Positions 20,901-32,418 of a stretch of DNA of 64,000 bases are shown here, in pieces. Origin of the DNA: Eunapius fragilis (taxonomy: Eukaryota; Porifera; Demospongiae; Spongillida; Spongillidae); contig OY811976.1 in assembly GCA_963681505.1 (NCBI GenBank), forward strand, positions 5,446,003 through 5,510,002, written 5' to 3'. The notes under the pieces were generated by a model. The model worked only from the letters and a program-made list of their open reading frames with translations, was not told the origin of the DNA and ran no database searches. The stretch's first letter is position 1; each line of letters starts with the position of its first letter. A program made the translations under genes and the position numbers.

Positions 20901-23435
20901 AGCTATTTTGCCATCCATGTACTCTCTCAAATTCAATGCCTTCCTTAACTATACTTATGTTAATGTCATTTGTTTAACACAGCAACTTGTACCTGCAATG
21001 ATGCCAATGGATGTATTATGAATGCAGTTCTAGGCTTTATTCCTCCCACCAAGTGGAGCAACTGCAGCTTAGTGTATCTCAGGGATGGAATTAATAATCG
21101 AAACCTTGGTGTGTGCCTTACTAATGATCCAGCAGTCACGGTTGGCACCCCAGTGTGTGGAAACGGAATTCTTGAAGGAAATGAGATCTGTGACTGTGGA
21201 AAACCTGCGGTATGCCATGAAAAAATTGAGTGCATTGAACTTGAATCTAAGCTATGTATGAGATTTCGAGGAACAGAAAATTATTGATGGAAATAGATTG
21301 CATGCTAAGTTATATGACAAAGAATACCACTAAGCCACTTATTTTCCCACTGGGCAGCATTTATGACAGGAACACAGAGGTATATTAAGTTACACTAACC
21401 TTGTTAAAAAAATGACCAATACATCTATTATGGATTATGACATTATGTAATGGTGATTATTAAAACTCAAAGTTCCTTAAAATTGTAGTAGTCATTAAAC
21501 TTTTTGATTTGTATATTTGTTGTTCTGAATATTAATTAGTTAATATGCCAATCAAATTAAAACCTTTCAAATTTATTCTGGAATTTGTAAATTGGGTCAC
21601 TAATTAATGTTGTACATTGATGTGTCAAATTAATTGATGGCAAGCTATCTTTTGAACTGTTAAGGATAATCAAATTATAATAATGTGGTTTGTATTTGAC
21701 TAAACGTGGTTATTGTACATTCATAAATTCATTTAGATTGACAATCCTATTGAGAAATTATATTCATCTAAACACGTTGCACACTTTTGTGGATACCCTG
21801 TATAAATAGTATTTTATAGCATATTATCTCAGCTCATTGAGTTTATGGTTACAGGAATGCAAGAATCCTTGCTGCAATGCTTCAACTTGCACATTGGCTA
21901 ATGGAGCTCAGTGCAACAGTGGTGTATGTTGTGCAGGCTGCAAATTCAAGGCGTATGGTACATCATGCAGGGCATCAGCCGGAGAGTGTGGGATTTCCGA
22001 ATACTGTAGTGGGACAGCGGCTGTGTGTCCACCTGATTTGAACAAGAGCAATGGAGTGCCTTGTGCTGGTGGCCTTGGATTTTGCTTCAATGGATCATGT
22101 CCTACACGTGATGTCCAGTGCAAGCTATTCTATGGAAATGCCAGTGGGAATGGAGCAGCTGGATGTTACACAACATTTAACCTTCGTGGTGATTTGCATG
22201 GAAACTGTGGAAGCACAGCAGTTGCAAACACATATCGTCCATGCTCTCCAGGGTATGTGCTCAACCATAATAAACTTACATAACATTGCTACATTTCTAC
22301 TTCAGAACATTCACTGTTCTGACAACATAGAATTGGTCCTTGCTTTGCATTTTGCAGTAGTAATGATCTCATTAGTATGGCATATATGTGAAATACAAAA
22401 GGCCAAAGGTGGCTGGAAGTGAACAGTCTTGATATGTAGGCTCTGGCTTTGTCGATAACTGAAGAGGGTTGTCAGCCTGGCTGACTATGGGCTGATACTC
22501 TACAGGTGGCAACATGCCCTGCTTCTGCACTCTAATCACCACAACCCTGAATGCCTTCATTCATAATTGATTTATTTTTACTAAACAGAAATGTTACATG
22601 TGGATCACTTCAATGCCTTGTTGCTGGATCCCAGTTTCCAAACATTAATTTGGCAGGTTCTATCCAAGTCGGCACTCACAGTATATCTGCTACTCAATCA
22701 TGCAAGTAGGAAAGAGGAGAACTGTATTGAAAGCTTTACTCACTTTTCATTTCATCTAGATCCTTTTTATTTATTCCAAGCACTGGTAGTACCACCAGTG
22801 ACATTTGGCTGACACAGGATGGAACAAAATGTGGCACAAACCAGGTACATGATTTAATGATTAGGGAAAATATCATTGCTAGGAAAATGCTAACATTAAC
22901 CTTTTATGTACACATGTCACTATTGTAGATTTGCCTTGGAAAACAATGCAAGTTGCTTTCATCACTAAACATACCATCTTGTCCGGTTGGTACTAATGGC
23001 ATAGTGTGCTCAGGAAATGGGGTAAGAAATTTATGTGCCATAGTATAGTTGAACATTATCCAATAATAACAAAAGTGATTATTAAAAAAAAAACATGTAA
23101 GATAATATTATATTATTTTCCTTTATAACATCGCCTCCATTTAGCATTATGCACGTATATTTTTCCTGTTTTCAGCTGTGCTCTAATGTGGGCACATGCG
23201 CATGCAATGTTGGATTCACTGGGCCTTCATGTGCTCAGGTATTCACTGGTTGAGGTAAGTTCATCACTATCTTACAAAAAAAAAACATAACTTATTTTTT
23301 GAACAGGATAACGGCTTCTGTCGAGCACTCACACCCAAGTGGAATATGATATGGATTGTTTATTTAGGTTTTGCACTGACTAATACAATGGTACCAGTAG
23401 TATTAATCTTTAATCTATTTCCATCCTTAATTTAG
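17941..23435 (+). CDS. ADAM metalloprotease-disintegrin, fourteen exons identified, 5' end missing, one in-frame stop
   Basis: Exons: 17941-18023, 18733-18805, 18868-18928, 18985-19175, 19837-19908, 19964-20124, 20295-20455, 20983-21209, 21855-22252, 22589-22705, 22781-22844, 22929-23021, 23176-23238, 23307-23435. All have AG acceptors and GT donors, and their 1893 bases join in one frame (630 codons plus stop). Prodomain: [20 protein letters not shown] and cysteine switch TCGVPH. Catalytic domain: [12 protein letters not shown], zinc site [12 protein letters not shown], Met-turn CIMNAV. Disintegrin domain from [16 protein letters not shown], with loop ECGISEYC (usual ECD is ECG). Then Cys-rich region, EGF-like [12 protein letters not shown], and a last exon with a hydrophobic segment (WIVYLGFAL...[10 protein letters not shown]) and almost no cytosolic tail. 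ADAMs shed ectodomains or bind integrins at the cell surface; the catalytic residues here are present. Odd: TAA at 19089-19091 at the pro/catalytic boundary, so the gene may be a pseudogene, polymorphic or misread. Confidence 0.9.
19231..19466. mobile_element. MITE family M2, copy 1, in an ADAM intron
   Basis: 236 bp with about 27-bp terminal inverted repeats beginning GGAACAGTGTCCAGCAAAAT. Flanks share ATAA directly at both ends. Copies at 52996-53234 and 55248-55484 (left end truncated) share the termini and the internal TTATAATTAGCCAT and CATTTCAATGC blocks. Non-coding. Confidence 0.88.
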
Positions 23436-23462
23436 GATTGAAATCCTGAATTAAGGATGACT
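23424..23462. repeat. small palindrome at the ADAM stop codon
   Basis: TCCTTAATTTAGGATT pairs with AATCCTGAATTAAGGA around a short loop. The TAG stop of the last ADAM exon lies inside the left arm (23433-23435). Confidence 0.75.
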
Positions 23463-24205
23463 TTACATCGTTTGTATCAACTTCAATTCGCATCGTATTG
23501 GATGTTTTGCATGGAAGATATTAAACTTCTATGGGCTTTCGTCTACACAGCGCTATATGCCTAATTAGTCGTAATATGATTTTTATTTATTTATTTATTT
23601 TAAATTCCAAAGCAAAACCACTGTTTGGACTTTGTTTCTATGTTCGTACGCAATAATGTCGCTTAATTACGATCAAAGTCGGGGATAAAGTAGAAATTAA
23701 GAGTAAGAAGCTTAGTAGTAATAACACCACTACATATAGCAACAGAAAGGTTCCAAATGTTCAAGATGCTGGAGTACCTGGATTAGGCACCTTATTGCTT
23801 GTATGTATACATATGTATCGTTATGGATGTTCCCATGGTCTCTATACAAATGCTCATATCCTATGGCCTCCACTATATGCTAATGTCATACGGCCTCCAT
23901 TCATGAATATACTCATATGTCATATCCCGTGTTTAACACAGTTGCATATGATGTTGCATTAACAAAGTTTTGTTTATGACTGAAGTGGTTACCGGCTGGA
24001 ATGATTACTTTGTGCACTGTTACATTTCCGTCCCATGTTGCCACTATCGTACACTAACGCATAAGACAACTTATATTTTTAAGCTAAACAACCATATGAG
24101 AACAACAGTATCCTTGCGTGGTGATAGGAAGAAGCATTACTGTATATGTAATGACATGGTTTTTTGTCACAAGACAAATTACAGGAGAAAATTAGCAAGC
24201 GGCGG
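23463..24205. other. intergenic, nothing recognised
   Basis: AT-rich with a (TTTA)n patch near 23583. Repeated CATATG-containing phrases (about 23850-23935) are noted, but no gene is seen. Confidence 0.5.
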
Positions 24206-24322
24206 TGCCCACAAAACATCTGCTTCTTTGAAACCAAGCAGGCTTATGATGTTGTGAATAGAAACATCCATAGGACATTGCTCCTGAAGTGTGGCTTACC
24301 ACTAGTGACACTCAACCCATGA
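24206..24322 (+). pseudogene. LINE-type reverse transcriptase fragment (motif A region)
   Basis: One open frame of 38 codons reads FFETKQAYDVVNRNIHRTLL then LKCGLP. This matches the shape of motif A in non-LTR reverse transcriptases (F-D-x-x-K-A-Y-D-x-V-N-R followed by L...L.K.G.P). The metal-binding Asp position is Glu here. Upstream and downstream frames are closed, so it is an isolated remnant. Confidence 0.55.
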
Positions 24323-24384
24323 ACGACATGAAAGCATATGAAACCTGTTAGCCCTTTTGACATCCTTAATGTCATGCAGTTCAT

Positions 24385-25620
24385 GGGTTGAAAATTAAAT
24401 TGTGGTAAAGTACACACCCGAAGTACCAAAAATGTGTCATATATGAACTAATGCCTTCAATGTATCATACACGATCATACACGACCACATAATATGGCAC
24501 ACATATGGTTTCTGGTAGATATATTTAGCATCTTATCTGTGCTAAATATAGCAACTGATATGTGTGTTGGAACATATGACGCCCACAATGCTTCAAACCA
24601 AATGGCGTTTGTGTGAATCCCACAGACTGTGGCCATTTGATTTCATACGTGATACTCAGCTAAAGAAGACACGCGCACGAAAACGGCTGCCTACTAAATA
24701 TGCGCCACGATATAATACATGACTATGCAAGTAGTTGGGCGTGGCCCAACCTTTGCATCTAAGTCTGGCCACGCCCAACTACCATCAAAGCTTGATGCTC
24801 TCAAATCATGTACGATCTTAATCAGTTGAGGCTGTGTCTTGCGGGAATAACATCTTTTGTCAAGTACATCAAAAAGAATGCATAATGCGTATCAATTCAC
24901 GCATGCAGGCACAATTTTTTATCCTCTACAAGCACAGGGAGTTTGCATCAACTCTAGAAGCTCAGGGAAATGAAGTGATGCAGATGCACAATATAGAAAT
25001 CACATATGCAGTTTGATATAGATAGCACAGACTATGATGTCAACATGTGCCTCGAAGAAGATGTGGGAGGCTGAAAAGACAACAAGGGCGTGGTCATGCA
25101 TGTGTCAGTATGAATGTTATAATGATAAGGCTGGTGCTTGCTGAAGTATAGCAATATTACATTGATGTAAGTTAATCTAACATGAAATTGTCCATTTTTA
25201 AACATTTAAATTTCTACGCATGTGATAAGGCAACTCACGTGTCAGTACTCTAGCTGTACAACATGTGGCAGCATTCTAAGCTGTTTCACAGTTAATATCA
25301 CTTTCTTTAGCAGCAGAGGATACTCTTTTCCTTGGTGATGAAGTCATTTTATAAAGGAGAATAATATTGTATTGCCTGCATCCAAAACTATTTCTATTCT
25401 GGTACAATATGTATGGCATCATATGGATTCAGAGTTGTAATGCACTGATTTCATATCATCCCTCCCTCCAAAAATGCTTCAATTCACATTTCACAAGAAA
25501 GCCAAAGGGAATGTTGTTGTAGTCGCTCCATTATTGTTGTAATTGAGTGGAAACTAACGAGCACATATGGTTTTAATTCCAAAAAAAAAATTCAAAAAAA
25601 AAATCAAAATTTCATCGGTG
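24385..25620. repeat. dispersed repeat G, copy 1
   Basis: Matches 52066-52985 in order and orientation: TTAAATTGTGGTAAAGT, ATGAACTAATGCCTTCAATG, CACATAATATGGCACACATA, AGCACAGGGAGTTTGCATCA, AACAAGGGCGTGGTCATGCA and CAAGAAAGCCAAAGGGAATG. About 24600-24840 is an insertion absent from the other copy. It contains a hairpin around AGTTGGGCGTGGCC (24723-24781). No coding capacity is evident. Confidence 0.85.
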
Positions 25621-25635
25621 TATAAATGTATATAA

Positions 25636-25782
25636 AAGTAACAAAAAAATATTCTCTATGAGTACAAGAGTCTGTAATAGTAAGGGAAAATGTCATAGTC
25701 CTATATTTAGCCTGTTTGTGGCATATAAAATTATTATAAGACATTTTCCCTTACTATTACAGACCCTAGTTTCCTTGCTTTC
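25636..25782. mobile_element. fold-back MITE FB1, copy 2, truncated
   Basis: Left end ATATTCTCTATGAG, internal arms GTCTGTAATAGTAAGGGAAA and inverse, and the CTAGTTTCCTTGCTTT block. The outer right arm is missing, so it is a dead copy. Confidence 0.8.
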
Positions 25783-26328
25783 ATGTCCAGAAATTGTGGA
25801 CATCAGTACACTAAAATTGTGATTAAAAAATTCTGATTTCACCGTTATACTCAACAGACGCTTTAGAGACTTATCACGTTATTAAAACAGCTAATTAATT
25901 TGTATAAAAATATTATAATTTTTGCCGATTATAAATTAATTGCAAGTCTGCATGGCAGGTGAGTTAGAAAAGGCAATCGGTTTCATATAAAAACGTCTCA
26001 AACTAAGGCTATCGTTGATTTCAGCGATCTATCCTTGCGCATGCGCATCTATCTTAACGTTAGTTTGTAACTCGTGCCCTTGCCGTGTCATTTCTCGAGG
26101 TGATGTGATCTGTTATTTAAAGAACTCGCTTCCCTGTCGTGCTAGTTGGGCGTTGCCCGACCGAGTTCGGCTACGCCCAACTAAGTAGTGCATCGTTCTG
26201 ACCAGGACAGCGCTATCATCTACTGGCTTGTTATCAAAAACAGTTCTTCTATTGGCGGTTTGCTCCTTTTAAAGCCTTCTATTACACAAGGACCGTGGTC
26301 GTTTATTCATATTGACCTACTCCGACTA

Positions 26329-26491
26329 AAGGCCGACATACACGGGTCGACAACCTGCTGATTTATCGCTTGCAACTCAAATGAATACGATTGAAAATTC
26401 AGTAAACTAAAGTTTTACGGAGTTTTTACGCATATTCATTTGAGTTGCAAGCGATAAATAGGCAGGAAGTCGACCCGTGTATGTCGGCCTT
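26329..26491. mobile_element. fold-back MITE, 163 bp
   Basis: Terminal inverted repeats AAGGCCGACATACACGGGTC and its exact inverse, then inner arms TTATCGCTTGCAACTCAAAT and inverse. Only about 40 central bases are unpaired. Its right edge abuts the TAAGG duplication of the next element. Confidence 0.88.
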
Positions 26492-26495
26492 AAGG

Positions 26496-27549
26496 CAGGG
26501 GCGGCGGAAGAGGGGGGGGGGGGGGGCAGGGGGGGCTTTAGCCCCCCCCCCCCCCAAATATGCATTTGGGGGGGTATTATAAGTACATTACTCCATTAAT
26601 ATACCTGGCGTTCCTCCCGGGGGTAGATTTGTCTACCGTTCTGCCAGTTTAACATCCCTTTTACATTTGACAATGCATACTAATCGTTTAGTGCTTTGCC
26701 CGAATTCCCAGGGTCTAATTCTTTTCTCGGGTCCCAAGCAGACCCAAGCCAGAGCGTCAAAGGGAAGCTATTCTATCGCGGTAAGCGTAGTTAGTACAGA
26801 AGATTACACATAGACCACGCATATCGCGATCTAATAGTTTCACTTTGAAACCCTGGCATGGGACCAAATAAAAAGAATTATACCTCGGCAATTTCGGGCC
26901 AAGCTCTCTAAAGGACTTGTACAACGAGCATGCACTGTCAAATGTTAAACTAGCTGAACGTGGATAAATTTAATTTCTAAGCACCGCGGTAGTTAAATGT
27001 ACCCACGGGAGGAGTTCCCGGTACATTAGACACTAACGTCACTGATGTTGCTGTTGAATTCTCCACTACTAACGACGAACGCACCAGATACCTCAGGAAA
27101 AAGTTTCAAAATACCAGCCTTGGGATTTAAGAGTGGTTTTTAACAAAAAGCCATCCTGGAATTGAGCGTCTAGCATAGGAATATCGCAAAAACCATCCTG
27201 AGATTTGGCGTCCAGGGTGGGAGTGGCCTAAAAACCATGCTGGGTTTGTCGAACAAAAACCATGTTGAAACAATGAGCTCAACATATTTTTTGTTCGACA
27301 AACCCAGCATGGTTTTAAGCTATACCCATGCACCCTGGACGCAGAATGGTTTTTACGATATTCGATCAATTTCAGGATGGTGTTTTGTTAATAAACACCG
27401 TAAAAACCCAAGGCTGGGATTTTGAAAACTTTTTCCTGTGTACTTTGGTAGTACTGTAGTTTTACTGGTGCTTTGTAATGTGGTCATGAATATAATTATC
27501 ATTTGTTCAGTTTAGCCCCCCCAAATATGATAAGCTTCCGCCGCCCCTG
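26496..27549. mobile_element. 1.05-kb poly-G/C element with internal hairpin
   Basis: Termini CAGGGGCGGCGGAAG and CTTCCGCCGCCCCTG are exact inverts and are flanked by TAAGG on both sides (26491-26495 and 27550-27554). Inside, about 27110-27265 and 27290-27430 form long imperfect inverted arms (for example ATGCTGGGTTTGTCGAACAA and inverse). No transposase frame is seen. The 5-bp duplication is shorter than the 8 bp of the hAT MITEs elsewhere in the window. Confidence 0.82.
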
Positions 27550-27554
27550 TAAGG

Positions 27555-28040
27555 ATCAGCCGCTAAGGATGGAAAAGGTTGTTTCCAGAATAGGAATGGC
27601 TGCACTCATATAGGTAGCTTTCTTTCTTTTGGGTATAGGGGCTGGTTAGTTTCATAACCAGACTTGATAGCTGCATATGGTGTAGATCTCCCCATCACGC
27701 ATATGTCATTAGAACTTTATATGTATTAGTCATCTTTCATTCAAATTATTATATCACCCTCATCATTTTCTTTTTTTTGGTCCTATTTCATTACCTTCTA
27801 TTTCTTTTAGTTGTAGTAACTGAACATAATTGTATCAGCACTAAAATGGTAGTGCGGTGTCTTTTCAGGTCTCTCATGTCTCATTTACTGCACTCATGCC
27901 CTTCACTTATATCCCATGGTCTCCTCCACATGGTCATGTCCAATGGCCTCCACGTCACTGATGTGTTTTTCATATGTAACTGGACTGGTGTGTTGCATGT
28001 ATTGGACTGGTGTCAGTGGCGTAGGCAATTGTTGCCCCCA
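27555..28040. other. intergenic, nothing recognised
   Basis: Includes a T-rich patch near 27770. The open frame 27777-28193 contains no recognisable domain and runs into a repeat arm. Confidence 0.5.
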
Positions 28041-28044
28041 TGTG

Positions 28045-28400
28045 GTTCGGGTGAGGATGGCTGTCAAGTTTGCTATGACCAAGTCTATGTGTGGAAGCCA
28101 CCCATAACATGTTTGGAAGCAGCACTGCCCAGGCCACTATGGTCCAAAAATGACACCAAGTGCTCTCCTCCCCATCACTGCCCTCTTATGTGAGGTGTTG
28201 GGCCAGCTAATAGCTAATGCCTTTATGTGTACGACTCCACACTAATGAGATCGACATACGGTCACACACACACCTGAGATTGTGTCATTATAAGTACATG
28301 TTTGGACCATAGTGGCCTGGGCAGTGCTGCTTCCAAACATGTTATGGGTGGCTTCCATAGACTTGGTCATATCAACTTGACAGCCATCCTCACCAGAACT
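28045..28400. repeat. inverted repeat with arms of about 105 bp
   Basis: 28045-28152 is nearly the reverse complement of 28304-28400 (shared AGCCACCCATAACATGTTTG and CAGCACTGCCCAGGCCACTA). The spacer is about 150 bp. The right arm leads directly into the TG microsatellite at 28429. Confidence 0.88.
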
Positions 28401-28427
28401 ACTAATCCTAAGTAGCACAGAACTTTC

Positions 28428-28428
<1 letters not shown>

Positions 28429-28515
<87 letters not shown>
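28429..28515. repeat. (TG)n microsatellite
   Basis: Over 40 TG units. Confidence 0.97.
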
Positions 28516-28516
<1 letters not shown>

Positions 28517-28559
28517 ATTTTGTTTGGAGACTGCATTTTATTTTTTGTGATGTGCACAC

Positions 28560-28726
28560 AAGGATGGAAGCCTTGTATATAGTGGCAGTGAATATAATTG
28601 CTCCCTATCTCAAAGATTGACTGGCCACTGTAAAGTTTATAGAGAGCTTTCACACACATGGCTTCTTAACCATGGGGACACTAAGGTCATATGTCATATG
28701 CACAAATATGCGCGCACATGCGCGCA

Positions 28727-28779
<53 letters not shown>
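28560..28779 (-). repeat. dispersed (CA) repeat, inverted copy, with (CA)n at 28731-28779
   Basis: Reverse complement of 29050-29180 and of 160-295. Shared blocks include GGCAGTGAATAT and GGCCACTGTA. Confidence 0.8.
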
Positions 28780-28781
<2 letters not shown>

Positions 28782-29049
28782 GTGAGGCCCATTCACTATG
28801 TGCTCAAATTCAGAGTTTACATCGTTGAGAGATTTATAACTCCTCAATTTGAGCTGATTGGGAGGCGGGAGTGGGTGGATGGTCAAACCTCATGTCCCCT
28901 GTCAATGATGCTGTTTCTTATTGGCAGTGCTTACTAAGTTTATACTGCAGTGTACATATTACATGTGGTAGTGCTCTTGTATATATAACTACATCTGAGT
29001 CCCAATCCATCTTCTCTGTTTTTAAAGTAAATATCAGGAACATGAACTT

Positions 29050-29335
29050 TGTATTCCATGGGTATGTAAGAAGCCATGTGTGTGAATGCTTTCTATATAA
29101 GCTTTACAGTGGCCCATCCTTTGAGATAGGGCAATGATCATATTCACTGCCACTATTTGCAAGGCTTCCATCCTTACATGTACTGCTTGTGTGTGCACAT
29201 CACAAAATTGCACATGCCGAAAGAAACGTGCTACATACAAGCCACACACACATACATACAAACATGCACACACACACACACACACATGGAAATTCCAGTG
29301 CTACTTAGGATTAGTGGTTCTGGTGATGATGGCTG
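29050..29335 (+). repeat. dispersed (CA) repeat, direct copy
   Basis: Same repeat as 160-391, with (CA)n at 29265-29285. Bases 29286-29335 (AGTGCTACTTAGGATTAGTG) match the reverse complement of 28388-28420, next to the other microsatellite. Confidence 0.78.
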
Positions 29336-30555
29336 CCAAAAACAGACGTTTACATGTTTTTGTTTGGCCGAACCCTCACAGTCACAGGGACTAGGGTGCT
29401 GGTATGAAAATAAAGATTTCAACACTGAATACTTCCCTTCCAACTGGTACAAGTGTCATGATAAGTTGGGCGATGGATGCACCATTGAATTTCCTATTCG
29501 CTTACGTTGAAATGGTCATCTACGACTTTAATCAAGCAAGTTGAACAGTAAATGCCCAAGGCAAGGAGCTTTAAGGAAGTCTTAGTAGTAAACCTAGTTA
29601 ACACCGGTTCCATGTAAATAGAATGTATTTTTTCACAGGGAAAAAACGCGTGGAATCATATTGGAATCATTGTGTGATATTACAGAGAATCACACACAAA
29701 TCACACGCGTCAGATTTTCTATGTAAGATCACGCAATGATTTTTCAGAAGATTTGAAAATCCTCTGTAAAATCAGAACTTGATTTCACGCTTTTTTTCCC
29801 TCTGTCAAACCTACATTTTAGAAATTAGTCGGAAAAGGTGGTTTTAAGTTGAAAAGGACATATTCTGACAGCCCAACTCTTTCTACGACGATTGGTGCTA
29901 TTCCTAGCTTCATATCATCCACAGCTACGTAGCTAGCATCATTTAAACAGACGCGGTCGCCCGTTTTTCGATGCTCGAATGCTACCGTGTACATTTTTTC
30001 CGGAGTGGTTTCAAACACATTTGATGGTGTCCGTAGACGTGTTTAAGTACCCAATAACATATAGCACAAGTGAAACGTTCACAACTTACCTACACACTCT
30101 CGCCTGGTACCCAGACCCAAACGTTGTACTCAGACTTTTCAATTATTTGCCGTTAATTTATTTGCCATGAATTAATTATGTCTCTTCCTTGCACGGGTGT
30201 TTCGGAGTGGACATTTACGGATATTTAGATGTCCAATTGCCCATTTACGTAAAAATGATTTTGCTAGTTCATTAACGCACTAACACATTCAAGGCCGGTT
30301 TCTGCTATGACCCAGTATCACTACGCCTCTCCATTGATAACTCCATGCATAGTAATAGTCTAAACACAAAACCCAAATCAACTGCTCACATGTTTATCGC
30401 ATTTCAGCATACGGCGCAACGTTTCTAGTAATCACGTGCTCCTTAATTCGTTACGAGTGCGTCTTTTGGTGGACTATTTGTGAGGCTCTCGAACTTCCAG
30501 GTGAGTTGTAACGATAAAATACAGAATCTAGGGGCATTGTAAAACAATCCAAGCT
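29336..30555. other. intergenic, nothing recognised
   Basis: The frame ending at 29510 includes LGCWYENKDFNTEYFPSNWY, which I cannot assign. Around 29640-29770 there are repeated ATCACACAC/GTGTGAT words. No gene is supported. Confidence 0.4.
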
Positions 30556-31690
30556 GTGTCACGTCTCGAGACGCGACGTCTAAGGCATATAACATCGCTG
30601 TTGAAATCTATGAATAATTATCAGCATCTTGATTATTATAGATGCTTTGCGATGAAGTTCCATTGCAGTCTGCTTAAAAAACATTGCAGGGTGTGCGGTG
30701 GGAGATTGGTGGTGGCAAATAAATCAAAAAGACTCCCAATCTTACAAAAAGAGCTTAAACTAGCATTTGGTATTGATATGATCATTGATCATGTCACCTT
30801 CATTCTGCAAACCATGTATGGAGAGGGTGTTAAGAGGCAGAAAAAGCTAGTACCATTCAGATGGTCATGCCCTACAAGTGGAAAGTCCATATGTGTGAAG
30901 TGAGTGAAGAGCAAATTATAACTGAATTTAATTACATGATCACATTTAGGTTGGCCAGCATGTTGAGGTGCTGGTGAAAGGTGGCATGAAGAAAAAATGT
31001 GACAAAACATACAGCAAAACATCAAGTGAATCACTACAGTCATTAGTTGCACATATAGAAATTGCACCAACAATTTCAAATGACTATCTGAAGTGTCCAC
31101 TCGGCCATTGTGCAGACCAGTAGAGCTGCCATGCCGAAGTCATGTCTGTGCAGGATGTATCATAACATGCCTGACATTGTCAGCAAAGAACACATGTCCC
31201 TGTTGTTATGACAACTCAACTTTAACTGCTTCCAGCATAAATGCAGCTCCTGACGTGTTCTTGTCCCTCCTAAGTGATGTACTGCTTCTATGCGACTCAT
31301 GTAAAACAGATGAAACATTTCAGCAGGAGAGTACCTCTCACATGTTTGCAACACTTTATCTGCTCCATGTGAAATGTATACTGAGGTACAAGTCGGCATC
31401 TGTAATTCAAAGAATGCTGTCTGAAAGCCCAGAGCCAAATGTTTTGCAGATTCCAACTAGAGTAAATCCAATTAAAAATTTTGAAGTCTTCATGCAGGAA
31501 CTGTCAGAACAAACCACAATTGAAGCACAGTAAGCAGTAAGTTGTAAACTATTGAAAAGATCACCAAAGAAGGCCTTAAATTGCATGATGGTCCGTTTGT
31601 GAAAAGTCATTATGTAACACTTCAGAACATTGGGGTGGAGCCCCAGCAATACTTTGGTTGCAACCCCATTCACAAGACTTGAAGGTCAGA
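30556..31690 (+). pseudogene. relic of a RAG1 N-terminal-like (N-RAG-TP-like) zinc/RING protein
   Basis: First exon about 30556-30899: DYYRCFAMKFHCSLLKKHCR then CRVCGGRL, followed by KELKLAFGID, and donor GTGAGT. The second part starts after TTTAG at about 30950. Near 31093 a RING-type region is read in a shifted frame: PVELPCRSHVCAGC, then NTCPCCYDNSTLTAS, with C-x2-C and C-P-x-C pairs. The CxxCG-x-L opening, the FGID block and the RING ending in CPCC are the pattern of the RAG1 N-terminal region and of the RAG-N-like transposon proteins described in molluscs and Hydra. The tail (to about 31690, LEGQTIVLKRYFIKI) is in other frames. Several frameshifts and stops show it is dead. No RAG1 core or RAG2-like gene was found within the window. 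Confidence 0.6.
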
Positions 31691-31728
31691 CCATTGTACT
31701 GAAAAGATACTTTATTAAGATCAAACTA

Positions 31729-31981
31729 CCGTGTACTATTTCCTTGATTACAAGCGCCTTCTATTCAGGACACAACTGTACCTGCATTTAAAAATTTACT
31801 GGTATATACTTTAAATTGCTACAGTTGTGTAGTAGTGTTTGCGCACGTTTCGCTCTACTCGTGCTCCGATTGGCTCTTGACTCGGGTCTGTTCATCCAAC
31901 TGTAGCAAGTCAAAAGTAGCAGTTAAAATTTTTAATGCGGGTACAATTGTGTAGCCACAGCTTGTAATCAAGGAAATACGG
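31729..31981. mobile_element. mariner-like MITE, 253 bp
   Basis: Ends CCGTGTACTATTTCCTTGAT and ATCAAGGAAATACGG are inverted repeats that differ by a short insertion and continue inward (GATTACAAGC, ACAATTGTGT/ACAACTGTAC, AAAAATTTTAA-type blocks). TA flanks both ends (31727-31728, 31982-31983), as expected for Tc1/mariner-type insertion. Non-coding. Confidence 0.82.
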
Positions 31982-31983
31982 TA

Positions 31984-32360
31984 ATGGTTATCATTATATA
32001 GCTACTAACCTGAAAGTCTTGTGGTTGTCTATAAAAAATGTGGCCCAGCCAAATCCTGTTCTCCTCATGGTTGCAGACAAATCTACAAATCTGAAGGGAC
32101 ATTTGCTAGACTTGGAGCATGCCACTCCCTCTATGACCAATGTTTTGTAACAGATGAGAAATGTTGAGAGTTAGGCAATAGCAACATGACGTCACAGTGG
32201 ATGAGTATTATTTTCACATGAAGCTATAGTTCCCTTTATGAACCAATTTCCCCAATGAACCAAAATGCACCTATTAGAGGAGCACACAGTTGAGTGGGTG
32301 AGAGGATACAACTTTGGATTTGGCGTGCTGGGTGAGCAAGGTGCTGAATTGCACTTTGTG

Positions 32361-32418
<58 letters not shown>

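Noticed and set aside
28242-29510. Histidine/threonine or cysteine/valine-rich frames over CA/TG runs (also at 11527, 32192, 59082)
   Set aside because: Dinucleotide repeats generate stop-free frames in both directions; there is no other coding evidence.
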